DNA from: Crotophaga sulcirostris | Taxonomy: Eukaryota > Chordata > Aves > Cuculiformes > Crotophagidae | DNA: 64,000 nucleotides | NCBI GenBank assembly: GCA_013397455.1 | Contig: VYZB01000125.1 | Location: 839,274-903,273, forward strand | Direction: 5' to 3' | Shown: positions 25,501 through 37,325 of the stretch, piece after piece | Layout of the letters: each line of letters begins with the position of its first letter | Position numbering within the stretch: the stretch's first letter is position 1 | The notes under the pieces: generated by a model | What the model saw: only the letters and a program-made list of their open reading frames with translations | Database searches by the model: none | What the model was told of the DNA's origin: nothing | Position numbers and translations under genes: made by a program

Positions 25501-27170
25501 GCAAACTGTTCTTTTCTGGTATAAAAAAATCCAAGCCTTCCTCATTTTCATCTGAAATTAGATAAGCTTTGTTAGATCCTAATATTTCTAACCTGCATAA
25601 GATACTGGAAGAAAATAAAAGTGTACAATGTTGGTTATATAATGCAAAAAGAACTGAAACTTAGCAGAAATTTTGAGTTTATCTAAATACTTGGAGGCTG
25701 AAAAGCAGGAACCTTCTCTGCATGATACTGTCTTCTTTTTTTGGAGGACTAGTAGGATAGCCTAGGTCCAGCCTTTTGATATCTGATGCCTGGAAACAGC
25801 ACTGGCTAGCACTGAGCAAGCACAGTGCTGTAGGAAGCATCATAATTTGGTCTCTGAGTCAGACTGGAGGAACCTATTTCTTGCAGGAGCCAAGCTGGAG
25901 GACATTTAGCAGGGTTATCTAACCAGCAAATATAATATGATACAAACATTGCATGTCAGTAAATTTGTATGCCAGGCTGCAGGAAGACCCAGTCCGGGGT
26001 GAGCAACATTCATCTGGATGCTCCTGACTGGTGATCCTCACAGCAGCTCCATCCCCTTGTGCCTCCTCCTTGTTCTCCAGCCTGGTTTTGAGGGAGAACA
26101 AGACCAGTCTTGCAATCCCAACTGTGCAAAGAAGGATGGCAGAAAATGAGGAATTGGAGGCTGAAGGTACAATTTTAAACTACAGCTTCCACAAGAAGTC
26201 TTTTCTTTACAGCTATGCAAGTCTCCAGCCAGTTGTAGCTTTTTTTCTGGCTCTTTCTTTGTAGTATTTTGGTTGAAAAGAAGAAACAAAAAGCTTGGTC
26301 TGGAATCTCTAATTCTGAGTCAGTTGCCCACAGGCAGATAGTTACTGGTTGATCATTGTTTGAAATAACTGGATTTTCCAGACGCTTCAAATGCAGAAGT
26401 TTTTGTAATAACCACAGTCAGTGGACTGCGAACTTCTGCAGAAAGTGAGCAGCCTTTAAGAAGCTGTAAGAAAGAGGAATCCACAGAGAAACCACGTTGT
26501 GCCTTTTAAGCAAGTCTTTTTTTGACAAGAGAATTGAAACGTCAGGCCAATTAAAATGCCAAGGAATTTTCAAAACATAGTCTTAAGTGAGAAAATATGT
26601 CTTTAAAAGTAAATGATGTAACCAAATAACAAAATCTTGATAGCTGACACCAGCTAAAAGTGGTTTATAAATAAGGGGTTTTTTTCTGTCTTATCCATTG
26701 CTTTGAGCAGTCAATTAAAAAAATTTAACTTCCAGTTCAGTGAGTAAAGAGTTTAAGGTCTGTCTTTGGTGATGGGAAGAACAGGATCTGCAATGCAAGA
26801 ATGCATGCTTCAATACATTGTGATATTTTCTGATATATAAACTAAAGAGTAAAAAGACAGAGGGTGGTCTAAAGGTCAGTGTAATAAAATAGCAAAATCT
26901 ACTGATTCCCCTCAGAGTTTATGATCCGAGGAAGAACTCATGTTTCAATTGATACGAGTTCCAAAATGCTGTATTAAACTTTTAGAGAAGAAGAATCCAT
27001 TCCAGGGGAGATATGTCTGGAATGATCGATTGACTGCTTTCTTGAATCTACTGAGAAATAATTAACCCATGACTGCATTTTTTTGAGGGAGCTCATTTGG
27101 GATCAGGAGAAAAAACTAGTTTTCCTACTACCCGTAGTCTTTTACTAGAGATATTTAAAGGTGGGGCAGA
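16525..27170. other. Unique sequence, no gene recognised
   Basis: No coding gene or transposon recognised. Minor features are a 14-T run at 20109-20122 followed by gc and an A-run (a potential A/T hairpin), a TA-rich 18-bp palindrome at 23488-23505, and a short aataataataacagcagcagc microsatellite near 18990. Frames of up to about 105 codons (for example 19759-20076 minus) overlap in different frames and look random. Confidence 0.55.
23488..23505. repeat. (TA)n palindrome, 18 bp
   Basis: A short AT microsatellite, aaatatatatatatattt, equal to its own reverse complement. No functional claim is made. Confidence 0.75.
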
Positions 27171-27174
27171 GACT

Positions 27175-27286
27175 TCTAACCCTTAACCTAAACCCTGACC
27201 CTCACTCAAATACAAAACCTAACCCGTGACCCATGACCCCTGAACCCCTAACCCTAACCTTTACCCCTAACCCTAATCCCTAACTC
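27175..27286 (-). repeat. Degenerate interstitial telomeric repeat (CCCTAA)n
   Basis: About 110 bp made of variants of the vertebrate telomere hexamer, read here on its C-rich strand (TTAGGG on the minus strand). Exact or near-exact units cluster at 27246-27284 (cccctaaccctaacc, then cccctaaccctaatccctaa). The 5' half is more divergent (ccttaacctaaaccctgacc, then cctaacccgtgacccatgac). Decay is uneven across the tract. It is far too short and degenerate to be a functional telomere. Interstitial tracts of this sort are attributed to ancient telomere fusion, telomerase-mediated repair of a double-strand break, or subtelomeric ancestry. Confidence 0.9.
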
Positions 27287-27705
27287 AACGTGTGCAGTAT
27301 CAATTCACTGTGTAGGAAAGAGCTCAGAAAGCTCGATCCTTAGCAAGAATGCTGTCATTGGGGTATTTCCCTTAAGAATCCCAATGGCGGGTGAGAATGC
27401 TTGGTCCTACTGAAATTATCAGAAGTGCCATGCAAGAGAGGTCTCACCCCCATTTTCATGCTATACTTCAAATTGTACATGGAGGGATACTATCTTGTTA
27501 AGGTAAAAGTAATGAATCATGAATATTATATGCATTGTCTCTTTTCTCGTTTTTTCTTTTATTTTCCAGTTATGTGAATAATCTTTTTTTCTGACAATAT
27601 TTGATTATCTTGGTTGTGTGCGGCCAGCTTTTATTTCAGTGCTGATAAGTTTTCTCTGAGAATTAGATATTACTTAGATATACAAGCACTACTCTAACCA
27701 GGCGG

Positions 27706-27802
27706 CTCTGCCTCTGACAAAGGAACGGGAAGGTAATGGAGTTTTTCAGTGTTNCTCTGCCTCTGACAAAGGAACGGGAAGGTAATGGAGTTTTTCAGTG
27801 TT
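27706..27802. other. 48-bp perfect duplication split by a single N (assembly gap)
   Basis: Bases 27706-27753 and 27755-27802 are identical over 48 bp (both begin ctctgcctctgacaaaggaa and end tttttcagtgtt). The only ambiguous base in the window, N at 27754, sits exactly between them. This is the expected footprint of two contigs whose overlapping ends were joined with a nominal gap rather than merged, so the true genome probably has one copy. Confidence 0.9.
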
Positions 27803-27891
27803 GTCTATTATAACTCTATTATATATTACTTATATGATGCCTGGCTTTGGGTAATATATTTCTCTTATTCCCTGGCAATTCTAAACAGCCT

Positions 27892-27901
27892 GGGGGGGGG
27901 G
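27892..27901 (+). repeat. Ten-G homopolymer followed by an A-run
   Basis: A run of ten G is followed by a further G-less A-rich stretch (gaaaaaaagc after the row break gives one more G). It is a polypurine low-complexity site and prone to sequencing error. Confidence 0.6.
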
Positions 27902-28219
27902 AAAAAAAGCTTTGTTTAAAACAAAAATGATGAAAAAATTTCATTTCATCCCAGAATCAACAATCAATTTGACCTCACATTAGATATTTCATTTTAGTTG
28001 CTAAGTAATTGACTATTATTTAACATAAAATAACATTCCAAATGAAATATTTGACACAAAGTATTTTAATGCAAAATAAATGTTACTTAAGCACTTCTAA
28101 AAATTAATACATCTTGTTGAAATTGATGGATAGTTGTGAAGCATTTAGATAACCCTGAATTTCTGAGGTTTTCTTTAAAGGGAAAAGTGTTTCAACAAAC
28201 TATTCTCCAGCTCACGGTC

Positions 28220-28296
28220 AGTTCCTGCCACGTTGCAGGTTGGGCTCGATGATCCCAGAGGTCCTTTCCAGTCTTGTGATACTGTGGTACTGTTGC
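28220..28296 (+). mobile_element. CR1 LINE 3'-tail fragment, diverged
   Basis: The wording gttgcaggttgggctcgatg, then atcccagaggtcctttccag, then cttgtgatactgtggtactg is the CR1 3' end, with the final octamer-like units mutated. It is plus orientation, extremely 5'-truncated and more diverged than the copy at 7130-7883, implying an older insertion or a different subfamily. Confidence 0.85.
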
Positions 28297-28506
28297 ATAT
28301 ACCATGTTTTACATTCAGTCAGACTCATACAGGTTTATATTTTTAAGAGATGAAATTTACCATTGGTGCCTGAACTCCCTAAAATGTAGTAATAGTAACC
28401 CCGAAAATCTGAGCTGCTGGGTGCAGCTCTAGGAGGTCCTAGACATGATTTCCACTGATGGCAGTGCAGTAGGTATGACCTGCTATTGCTGTATCCAAGG
28501 AGGGCT

Positions 28507-28555
28507 TGGAGATAATTAAGTTGGCCATATTATCAATATTATCTGGAGATAATTA
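28507..28555. repeat. Local direct repeat of tggagataattaa
   Basis: The 13-mer tggagataattaa occurs twice about 36 bp apart within an AT-rich stretch that also has repeated attatc motifs. It looks like local slippage-type duplication. Confidence 0.5.
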
Positions 28556-28779
28556 ACAATCAGATATATTATCTGTGCTATCTGTAAGGTAACTGAGATG
28601 ATAACCACCAGAATCACACATATTTTTTGTTCTCACCACATCCAAATACTATAGATTATCTACATTTCCCCTCCATACACAGCCCATAGCCACAGTTTTT
28701 CTTTTTTTCATTTGTCATCAAAAAAATCCTATCTTTCCTTTTTTTTAATAGATTTAAACTTTATTTTCTTACTTTTCAG

Positions 28780-28935
28780 CTGAGCCTTCTGCCCATCATA
28801 ATGAGAATGAACATATTTGTATGACTCCATCTATCAAGAGAGCTCTGTCATTGTCTATCAGCTGCCCAAAATTAAAACAATCCATTTTTGCTGGCTGTGG
28901 ATCTTTATACAATGAGCCAGCAAGGACTGCTGCGG
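28780..28935 (+). other. Candidate exon (about 156 nt)
   Basis: A pyrimidine-rich tract ending ttttcttacttttcag| gives a strong acceptor at 28779. In one frame (codons from 28782) the sequence is open for about 58 codons, to a stop near 28955, while the other two frames close sooner or later. The peptide has no low-complexity bias and I do not recognise it. Possible donors are CGG|GTACAG at 28936 or CTC|GTGAAT near 28954, both only moderate, so the 3' boundary is uncertain. The 5' phase (two bases completing a codon) fits a one-base carry-over from the candidate at 16435-16519. A separate frame from 28888 to 29193 on the same strand is likely chance. Confidence 0.22.
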
Positions 28936-29199
28936 GTACAGGACGTCCAACCTCGTGAATGTGATGTTTTGAAAGAGCCATCATTAAAATTGCATCAGCT
29001 GCTGCTCTTATCTAGTAGCCAGGAGCTGGGACATGGTGGGAGCTGGAAGGAAAGGAGAATGGAGACTTCAGCCGTGCTGAGCTGTGCTATCCTCCAGGCA
29101 CGTTTCGCCCAGGGAGCTCCTGGCTGGAAGATGAGCTGTTTACTCCCCGAAGGACAACGTGCCCAAGTAGCCCTTCTGCCTTACAGACAGTAAGCACAC

Positions 29200-31450
29200 C
29201 TGATGCAAGGCAAATTAGAGAATACATGGATTATCTAGTTATTTCAGTGAGATCTTCAGCACCTATATAAGCATTGTTATGCTGTAATTTGTTGCTACAT
29301 GTTCTACATATTTTAGACTAGATGATGACCTTTAAAAGGAACTAATATTCTTATTTTTTGATGCTTAGGTATTTTAATTCTTTCTTTATATTTCCTTTTA
29401 GAATAATTTATATTATTTAAAGCCCACCTCTGTGTTCCTTAATAAGAGACTCTCATTTAATTTCATTTTATATCTATCATATAAATCTCTGATCTTTATT
29501 TTAGCTTTGTCTGTAATGTAACCAGTAAGGAAAATGCTAAAGATGTCTCTTATTTTCTGCCATTAAGACTGGGATCAGGATTTTCACAGAATTCAGCGTG
29601 AGTTAATGCTTCTCCAGTCTAGTTCTCACATTTTAAGAATAAAAGTCAAAAAATGCCACTACAGATTTGGTTGGGGGTTTTTTTTGGTGCTGTAAACCGC
29701 ATTTTGATGATTCTCCACTACGGAAAGAACACTCCTTCAGCAGTGTCAGGAAGCATCCCTTGTTGCTTCTAGCAAGAATTGTCATGGTGATGCATTCTGT
29801 TGACCACATTTTGAAACACAGATTGTTTCTAATTTTGTTTCTTTAATTTACTCCGAGTATTGTAATATCTCTGTTTCTTTCTTTCACTCTGTTTTTCTGA
29901 GATTTTTATCATGACAAACTACATATATACACTAGGATCTGCCCTCTCACCTTCATATATACAAAACTTACTGTCTGATATTTTCTTGCTGGCTTGTCCC
30001 TGCATAGGTTTGTGTGCTGCTGCAGCCAATTCCTGGAATCACTGGTTTAGCACCACTTGGGGTTGCCCTCTCCTTGTGCCAACACCTAGCTTGCCAAGAG
30101 GGCATCTCTCTCTCTGCTCCTGGACCACCACATCAGAGAGGATTCAGAGTGCTCTTCTTGCAGGTGCTGTTTTGCAGCTGTTATAAAAGACATACTTCAA
30201 ATGTTGAATTGCTCTCTGTGAATGCAGACGAAGAATGGAAAAACCCAACAGGATATCAAGTGTGGGGCTTGATACTTGCACACAGGCACAGCCTTTCTGT
30301 AGCTAATTGTGCCTCCACAGGAGAGGCCAGACAGCGGCCTGAAGAGCACTTGGTCTTCAGAAAGACTGGCAAGCTTTTAACTGAGCTAACAGGCTCCATG
30401 AAGAAATTAAAATTGGCAGTGAAAGTGCAGTACTTAGGTTAGTCTCAAGTAGTCTTGAGATATAAAAATGTTTCTGTGGGAGTTCTTGGCTGAGCGTAAA
30501 GGCTGAGAGAAGAGTCCAGCAGCTTGCAATGTGGAATGCTGCTGCTTTATTTGTTTCGTGGTTATGTTGATGGTTTTAAGAGGAAGGATTTGCCTAAATT
30601 TATATCTAAGCATTTATTGTGCTTTCGTGCAAGGGCCAGAGGAAGGTTTTCCTCTGGTACTGGTCCATTTTAAGCAGATAAGGCAGCCTGGGAGCTCCTG
30701 CTGTTCCTGTATATGAGATATGAACAAAATCTTAAATGCAAAGTGAAACTGGATGCACTGGGTATTAAAAAAAGCACAGCTTCTGTTGATACTTCTGCTT
30801 ATCTCCAGAGACCTATAGAGCTGCCACAAGCTTGGTTCAGCCCCAGACCTCAAGCACAGAGCATTTCTCCTGCTGTCCTCATGATTTGGAGTGATGAGGC
30901 AGGGGCTTTCCTGCGGCATTGGGTCCCAAGCGCAGTGTGTTCCTCCTGGTCAGGCACCCTCCTGTTCCTGTTCAGGACACACCCAAGAGCTTCAAACAGC
31001 TTTGACTTCGTTGCTGAAGCTACTTCTGCTCAGAGGTCTTGATCTTCCAACTGTTGCTGGGGGTCCATCTCTCCCAACTGCTTTTACTGAAATTGCTTTA
31101 CTTTTTAGAAGTAATTAAGTAGGTTTTGGGTCAAAGAGTGAGGACAGTTTCAGTAGAGCTTGATGGCTAAGGGCTTCTGGCTTGAAGACCACTGCCTGAG
31201 CCTATGTATGAATAGCTGTCTAACTGCTAATGTCAGTGAATTGACTTCAAGGGACAAATGGAGACTTGTCCACTGGACACTTTACAATTGTCCCTCAGAC
31301 CCTTTACAGCTGTGGGAGTGGGAGATCTGGATATAAAATGCTGCAGAAAAACACACAGAGGAGGAAAAACCCCATGAATCAAAGCCTCTCCCATCTCCAG
31401 ACAGTCCTGTTGTCTCAAAAATGCATTTATTTTGGGGGGTGGTGATGGTT
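29200..31450. other. Mostly unique sequence with a moderately GC-richer patch
   Basis: From about 30000 to 31080 the sequence is less AT-rich than its surroundings and carries longer frames (30014-30442 plus, 142 codons; 30713-31042 plus, 109 codons). No domain or family is recognisable. The 142-codon frame starts with a leucine/proline-rich stretch and lacks a clear start context. No transposon wording was recognised. Confidence 0.45.
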
Positions 31451-31477
31451 AAGGGTTGGTGTTGTGCGTTTGGAGTT

Positions 31478-31555
31478 CGGGATTTTTTTGTTTTGTTTTG
31501 TTGTGTGGCTTTTGTGGTTTGGGGTTTTTTTGTTTGTCTGTTTGCATTTTTTTAA
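31478..31555 (+). repeat. T/G-rich low-complexity tract
   Basis: About 75 bp of ttttgttttgttttgttgtg-type sequence. Similar shorter tracts occur near 33958-33990 and 60520-60560 on the plus strand, and as their A/C complements near 44840-44880 and 56718-56745. These are degenerate low-complexity sequences, not one dispersed family that I can name. Confidence 0.6.
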
Positions 31556-32135
31556 GGTTAGGTAAATTAGATCATCCAGATTTCAGGAAAGAGCTCACAG
31601 CTGTGACCATAGAGGGTGGTGGCTTGGGCTCAGGTGAGACTCGGGTACTCAGCTGTGTGGGCTCAGCCCTGGGGATGCTGAACAGGGAAACAAACCCCTG
31701 GGAGCGAGGGGCAATTTGGGCAGCTTCCCTTGGGCTCTAATCTGCTATTTAACATCCGTGACTAAACACAGCTGATGGAGGGACATGTGGTTTCCAGCCA
31801 CAGACAGAAACAGTAAAACACTTTGGACAGCGTTTGTGGATATTGCTCAGAAAAACAGCTTTATTTCTGGAGAGAGATTGTTATTTTTCTCTTCCTAACC
31901 TCCAAAGGCAAAGATGTCTAGTGTGAGTTTTTCAAATAATAACCCCAAGTATATTTTGCATACGTTTTCTTCTGTTGTTCAAAACCTATAAATTGAATTT
32001 AAGGATCCTGTATGTTTTGGCAGTTTCAAATAAGCCATTCCAAAGGAAATAAAATCCTTCAAGGTGAAGAGGAAGATGAAGAAAGTTGCCGGGTCCTTCT
32101 TTCTGTGTGGCATGGACAGTGTTGTCCTTTCTCAG

Positions 32136-32206
32136 AGAGCTATGGAAAACAAACCCCAGAAGAGTGAGAAAGGCTGAGCTCCACCTGCATGCCAGCTGCA
32201 CTACAG
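32136..32206 (+). other. Candidate exon (71 nt)
   Basis: The segment is bounded by an acceptor, gttgtcctttctcag|, at 32135 and a near-consensus donor, CACTACAG|GTAACT, with GT at 32207. One frame, starting at the second base, is open through the segment and gives a short basic peptide (ELWKTNPRRVRKAELHLHAS...) that I do not recognise; the other frames contain stops. The carry-over of one base at the 3' end fits the phase needed by the candidate at 35485-35648 (together they complete GCT). Support is only motif-level. Confidence 0.22.
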
Positions 32207-32229
32207 GTAACTGCCACATTTTTATTTAA

Positions 32230-35200
32230 ATATAAATAATTTCTGTATTTAAAGAAAAATCAAAGATCGCGGGAGAACACTATGGCTTGAAAGACATCTC
32301 AATAGAAACTTGTCTCTGAACTGTTGTCCCGAGGGTGACAAACAAGTACAGGATAGGAAGAACAAGTCCTGAGGATATGGAGGGAGACGTGTTTGATTTC
32401 AACAAAAATGTTGATTTATAAGAGTTGGCAATTTCATATAATTTATGCAAATTTCACGAAGTTTTTTAAAAAGTTACAAAGAAGGACACTTTGGCATCAG
32501 CTTGAAAGGAATGTAAATGAATGTATCCTCAACGCACAGCCTTGCTTGCCAGCAAAGACAAGTCTAGAAAAATTGTGTTTCCCATTGAACTCTTGGAGCG
32601 ATAGTGACGCTGACACAAAGTTTTGTGATTTTGTGCTACTGCAAGGAACAAAGTTGTTTAGCTGGGGATCTATTAATTCTGTGGCTACATTTTATGATTT
32701 TTGTGTCCCAGTGAATGCCATGCCTTTACACAAGACTACATATAATATATAGGAGAAATGCAAACTATGCAAAACACCCCAGAGATGTCAGCATACGTGT
32801 TAAGAGCAGAAGCACTTTGAAACAGGTCAATGTATAGTTTGTATGAAGCAATGCCAATATTCTCTATTGGATAACAAAGGAACTGTGTATGTGCTTGTAC
32901 AGAAAATATGAAATTCCAGCTTGCATTTATATAGAGAGAGGAGGTAGGACTGGGCGCATTGGTGTCATGGTAACAAGACAAGGCACGCGGTATATAAATA
33001 TCTGAACATCACAGTCCTCACTTTCTTCTGGGATGTGCTGCTTACAACTTTGTAATGACCTCAGTCAAAAACTAGGCTGAATGCCAACGTTTCTCATCAC
33101 AAAAAGGACATTCCTCTGGCAGCTAACATTTGTAAAGTGAGTTAATGGTAGCGCTTTGTTCATTAAAGAGGAGAGGTAAAAAATGCATGCAGAGTTTCGC
33201 TTCTAATTTATGATTATCCACAATCTTCTATTACCTTTCAGTGCCACCATCAAATATTTAGAAACACCTTAAATCAAATATTGTTAATGGTGGGTAATTA
33301 TGTCATAGGATCCCTGCCCAGGCTCCTCACTGGGTCCTTCTGCAGCCACATCCAGTTGCGCCCAGCTATGCCTCAGCCCCAGGGGACCCTCACCATTCCT
33401 GGCCAGTGTCACGTTTAGAAATGGGGATTTTAAAGAGCTGCAGAGCACTGAGGGATGATGGTGAGGGGGTGTCGCTGACACATCTTCTGGGACAAATCCT
33501 GGCTGTCGTAGAGGAAAATGTGAATCATCACAGCACTGACAACCATGGACAGTGTACTGCCAACCAACAGCCCTCTCTGATCTTACAGGTGTGGTGCTGG
33601 ATAGAAATCTCTGAAAATGAAAAATTACGTGAAAATTAAATTCCTTCTAAGTGTTGGGTTTTGAACCTTGCTGCTCTTTTCTCCACAGTCTGCTGCTGAT
33701 AACTGCTATCTAGCTAAATATTAAGTACTCATCTAAAACCTGATTTATGAACATTTTTTGTGACCAAAATAATTCTGAATTACAATTCTTTATGTGGGGC
33801 ATGCATTTGGACAACTCGTGGACATGAAAACACTTTTTTAGCAATGCTTACTTTTAAAATGAAAATAATATTGAAATATTTGATTAATTGAATAATTGTC
33901 ATTATTTTATACATCCAGTTTTTCCTCAGATCTCATATAGGTTTTATATACGTTCTTTTTGGGTTTGTGTTTGGTTGGTTTTTTTTAGAACCGTAAGTAT
34001 TTTGATGAAGAAAGAATCACTAATATTTACCACTGGTGAATTGTGAGACCTTTGTGGCTAAATGGAACCAGTCACGTCAACAAAAACTCTACCATGGTTT
34101 TAGTTCTAGTCTTCATTCACTGTGAGAGTGTGTTTAGATTTTATAGTGAGTCTTAGCACATATAGAAAGTCATCTGGAATTGATCCTCCAGAGATTTAAT
34201 CCTCTGCTCTGGCACACCATCAAGGCCGGTGAAATCTTGGCCTTGTCTTCGCTTATTTTCATGCCTTAGTCAGATTAGAGTTGAAGGAAGCAATCTGAAC
34301 AAAACCAGATTGCCTTGAAAGTAATGGCTTTTCTTGTCTCCAAATTCTTCAAAACCTATTTTCGATGTTTTTGAAATTTCATTTGAAGCTATTTGCTAGA
34401 AAGAAGAAATATTTTAGGAATCTCTTGTAGACACTGAAAAACCAAGTTTTTTACATATGCTGGTTTTCTATTTGTGTTGTATTTTATTTGGATAATCACT
34501 CATACTTTTCCCTGTGGTGTCCTAAAAAAAATGTGTCCTAACTTCAGCTTGGTCCCTGTTTCATGGTTTCAGTTTTCTTGCCTGTGAAGGAATTGATGGA
34601 AAAACATGTATATTTTAATTGCTTAAAGAGAACAAATATGAGACTTATTAGAAGATATTTAGCACCACCTATGAGGATCAGAAATCTTTTTTATTTGATA
34701 GATGTTTCTGTTAGTAAAAAGATTTTATGTTTGAGATGTAACTATGCAGAAGTGTGAACAACTAATTCCAACTGTGATAAAATAGTTATGTAAATGAGAC
34801 GGGGAAGGATCATTTATCTGGTAGATTACTTGGGAATAGCATCCGTCACACCAGTATCAGATAATGAAGCCTGCTCCTTCACAGGAGAAGCAATGCTGTG
34901 GCCCTTAATATTTGAACACAGAGAAGGTGATTTACCAGCTTCCTGTGGGATTTTACATCTACTCTAAGTAGTTGTCACAAATACAGTTTTGCAGTCAGAT
35001 TTGCTATTGTGCAGCATGGGCAAATTATTGGCTTTGCCAGCAAACCTCGCTGTTTTGTAAAGGTCAAAACAACAAAAAAAATCAGAAATTTTGCACTTAA
35101 ATTATAAACAATATTTGTTAAATGATATGTAATATAATATGTATAACATGCAATAAGTAAATTAGTAACTCTGATATATAAACTTATACAGGTACATTAA

Positions 35201-35480
35201 AACCATAGGTATATTTTGTTAGACAGTTATATATTTAAAGTACATAAAAATAAGCTTCAGGTTTATGGAAAATACTTTGGAGGTGAAATGACTCTTTTGT
35301 TCACTCTGTTGTTTTCTGAGACAGCCACACTGTTTGTCCTGGATGTGCTGTGCTGCTCCTGAAGCAGCAGCACCCTGAGCAGAAGACAGCTTTTCTTCTT
35401 GCCTGGTGTTTTCTTGGGACCCTTCCCTTGCTTGCTTGCCTGTCATAGGAGATTTGGATGGGAGATTTCATTGTTGTTTT
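32230..35480. other. Unique sequence, no gene recognised
   Basis: AT-rich. The longest frame, 32393-32752 plus (119 codons), has no recognisable domain and ends in an AT-rich stop region. No transposon, RNA gene or CpG island was seen. Confidence 0.5.
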
Positions 35481-35484
35481 CTAG

Positions 35485-35648
35485 CTATTGCCTGGATTCA
35501 CAGAGAGGTAGAAGCAGATTCTTTCCCAGACTCTGCAGCATGGAAAGTGATACCAAGAGAAGTGATGCCAACAGACGTTTTCCAGGTTCCCCCTGTTATC
35601 CCAGTCAAAGGAGTTCACAGGGGCCAGAATATCCTCTGTACAGATGCA
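35485..35648 (+). other. Candidate exon (164 nt) within a longer open frame
   Basis: This segment follows ttgttgttttctag| at 35484 and ends at the donor GATGCA|GTAAGAG (GT at 35649-35650). The open frame spans it fully and runs on to a stop at 35711, giving a mixed-composition peptide (for example DSAAWKVIPREVMPTDVF and PPVIPVKGVHRGQNI). That looks less repetitive than most frames in the window, but it matches no family I can name. A second frame (35399-35674) is also open, which reduces the weight of the signal. It may be a coding exon, a terminal exon ending at 35711, an old pseudogene fragment, or chance. Confidence 0.25.
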
Positions 35649-35714
35649 GTAAGAGAGGATATGCTAGAATATAAACAGTCATTAAGCAGCATTTTAATGA
35701 GACGCCCATAGAAA

Positions 35715-37320
35715 CAAAATGTAATTCCAACATAAAATTGGTGATAATATCTATATTGATTATGGTGTATTTATCCTCTCAGTACACTCAGTGCACATGT
35801 GGCTGAAGACCATAGAAAAAAAGAAGAAAGCAAGCTCTGGGAGCTGTTGGAGCAGGTAATCACATAAACTCACTGCTATGTTAATCTGATTCAATTTGCA
35901 AGCTGGAATGGACCTCAGTGAAGGTTAAGATGTAAAATTACAGGCAAGGAAGAAGGCATTAATGCATGTTGGTTTGAGAAGCAGCTACTGCCGGTCTGGA
36001 GTGGTTTCCTGATCCTTCAGACCTGGAGCTGCATCTTCACAGCCACGAATCTGTGGCGGCTGGGAGAATGGGGATATACACCATACTGTACATGATGGCC
36101 CCCTAGTAAGGCTGTGTCACCTTGTTGCTGCAGTGGCTAAGATTATTTCCCAGCCCTTACCATCAGTTATCTCAGGAACTACAGAGCAAACCTATGGGAC
36201 AGTCCTTCATCCTCAAGCTCTGGATCGTTGCGGTGATGCCGTGACACACGTAAGGGGAAGCAGTGTGAAAGGAGAGAATGACCATACCATGCATAGGGAC
36301 AAAACTTGTGCAGGTTGATTGCTTTGGTATGACCAGGATGGGAGCTTTCAGCAGCACAGGAGATGTCAGCAGCACCTGTAGGACAACTGCATGAGTACAT
36401 GAGAAGAGATTTTATTAGAAAATGATGAAAGCAGGATTAAAATTGTCAATGCAATCTGAAAATCTAATTTAAATGGTAAATTTAATGAAAATTTTGTCCC
36501 TTTTTCAGCATTCCTTGGACACAGGACCCACTTTCCTGTGTGTAAGCACTGATATTTAGCAAACAAATTTTGAAAAGAGTTTTCAATAATGATTGTCTAG
36601 GAAGAATTTGCAGAGAAGCTCATTCAGATTTGTGATTTAAGACTGGGCCTTGATCACACGGAGAACTCTTCAGTAGTTGAAGTGTGTTATTCTGGGCTGT
36701 CTTGTGACAGCAAAGGCATAATGCTGTTGTTGTCCTCTCAGCTAGAGTCATTCAGAAATGTTTATTTTTTCCACTTTCTTTTAACTTTAATTACAGTATA
36801 AGAATCAGTAACTGGCTTAAGAGTACAAACCCAAACATTTCTTTAAGTAAAGGATATAGGTGTATAGATACAGTCTTGTAGTCATTATTTGTGCAGACCC
36901 TTAAAAACTATGATGCGACTGGTAGAATTAAGAGTATATGAACAAAACTTGAGCTCATCACATTGCTCACATTGATAGCAACTCTGGTGTTTAACATGTT
37001 TGTGTTGTGGTGCTACCTGTTTTTGAAGGATGCTTTACCCAGGCCAAATGAGCAGGTCCCTTTAGAATTCCACACCTCACTGAACAAAAATTGGATGGAT
37101 AAGGCCTGGAGTCTGACCCTCTTTTTGTTGTAGCCCATCCATCTTTTCCCCCAATACAAAGCAAAACTTCCTTCATTTTTTCACGACAAGAGTAGAAGTC
37201 CTGAGATGCTGGAGAGGACCAGCATGCCTTTTCCTTTCAGATGGAGAGGGAAGCTGTTCTCCTCTGGCTGTAAGGTCTGTGCTGCTTCCATTGCTTCAGC
37301 AGCATAGAAATTAATTCTCT
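35715..37320. other. Unique sequence, nothing recognised
   Basis: Short frames only, on both strands (for example 36133-36318 plus and 36172-36400 minus, which overlap each other). No repeat, RNA gene or convincing splice pair was seen. Confidence 0.5.
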
Positions 37321-37325
37321 GATAG

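Noticed and set aside
30014..30442. 142-codon plus-strand frame as a gene
   Set aside because: No recognisable domain, overlapped by other frames, no paired splice sites or promoter seen.
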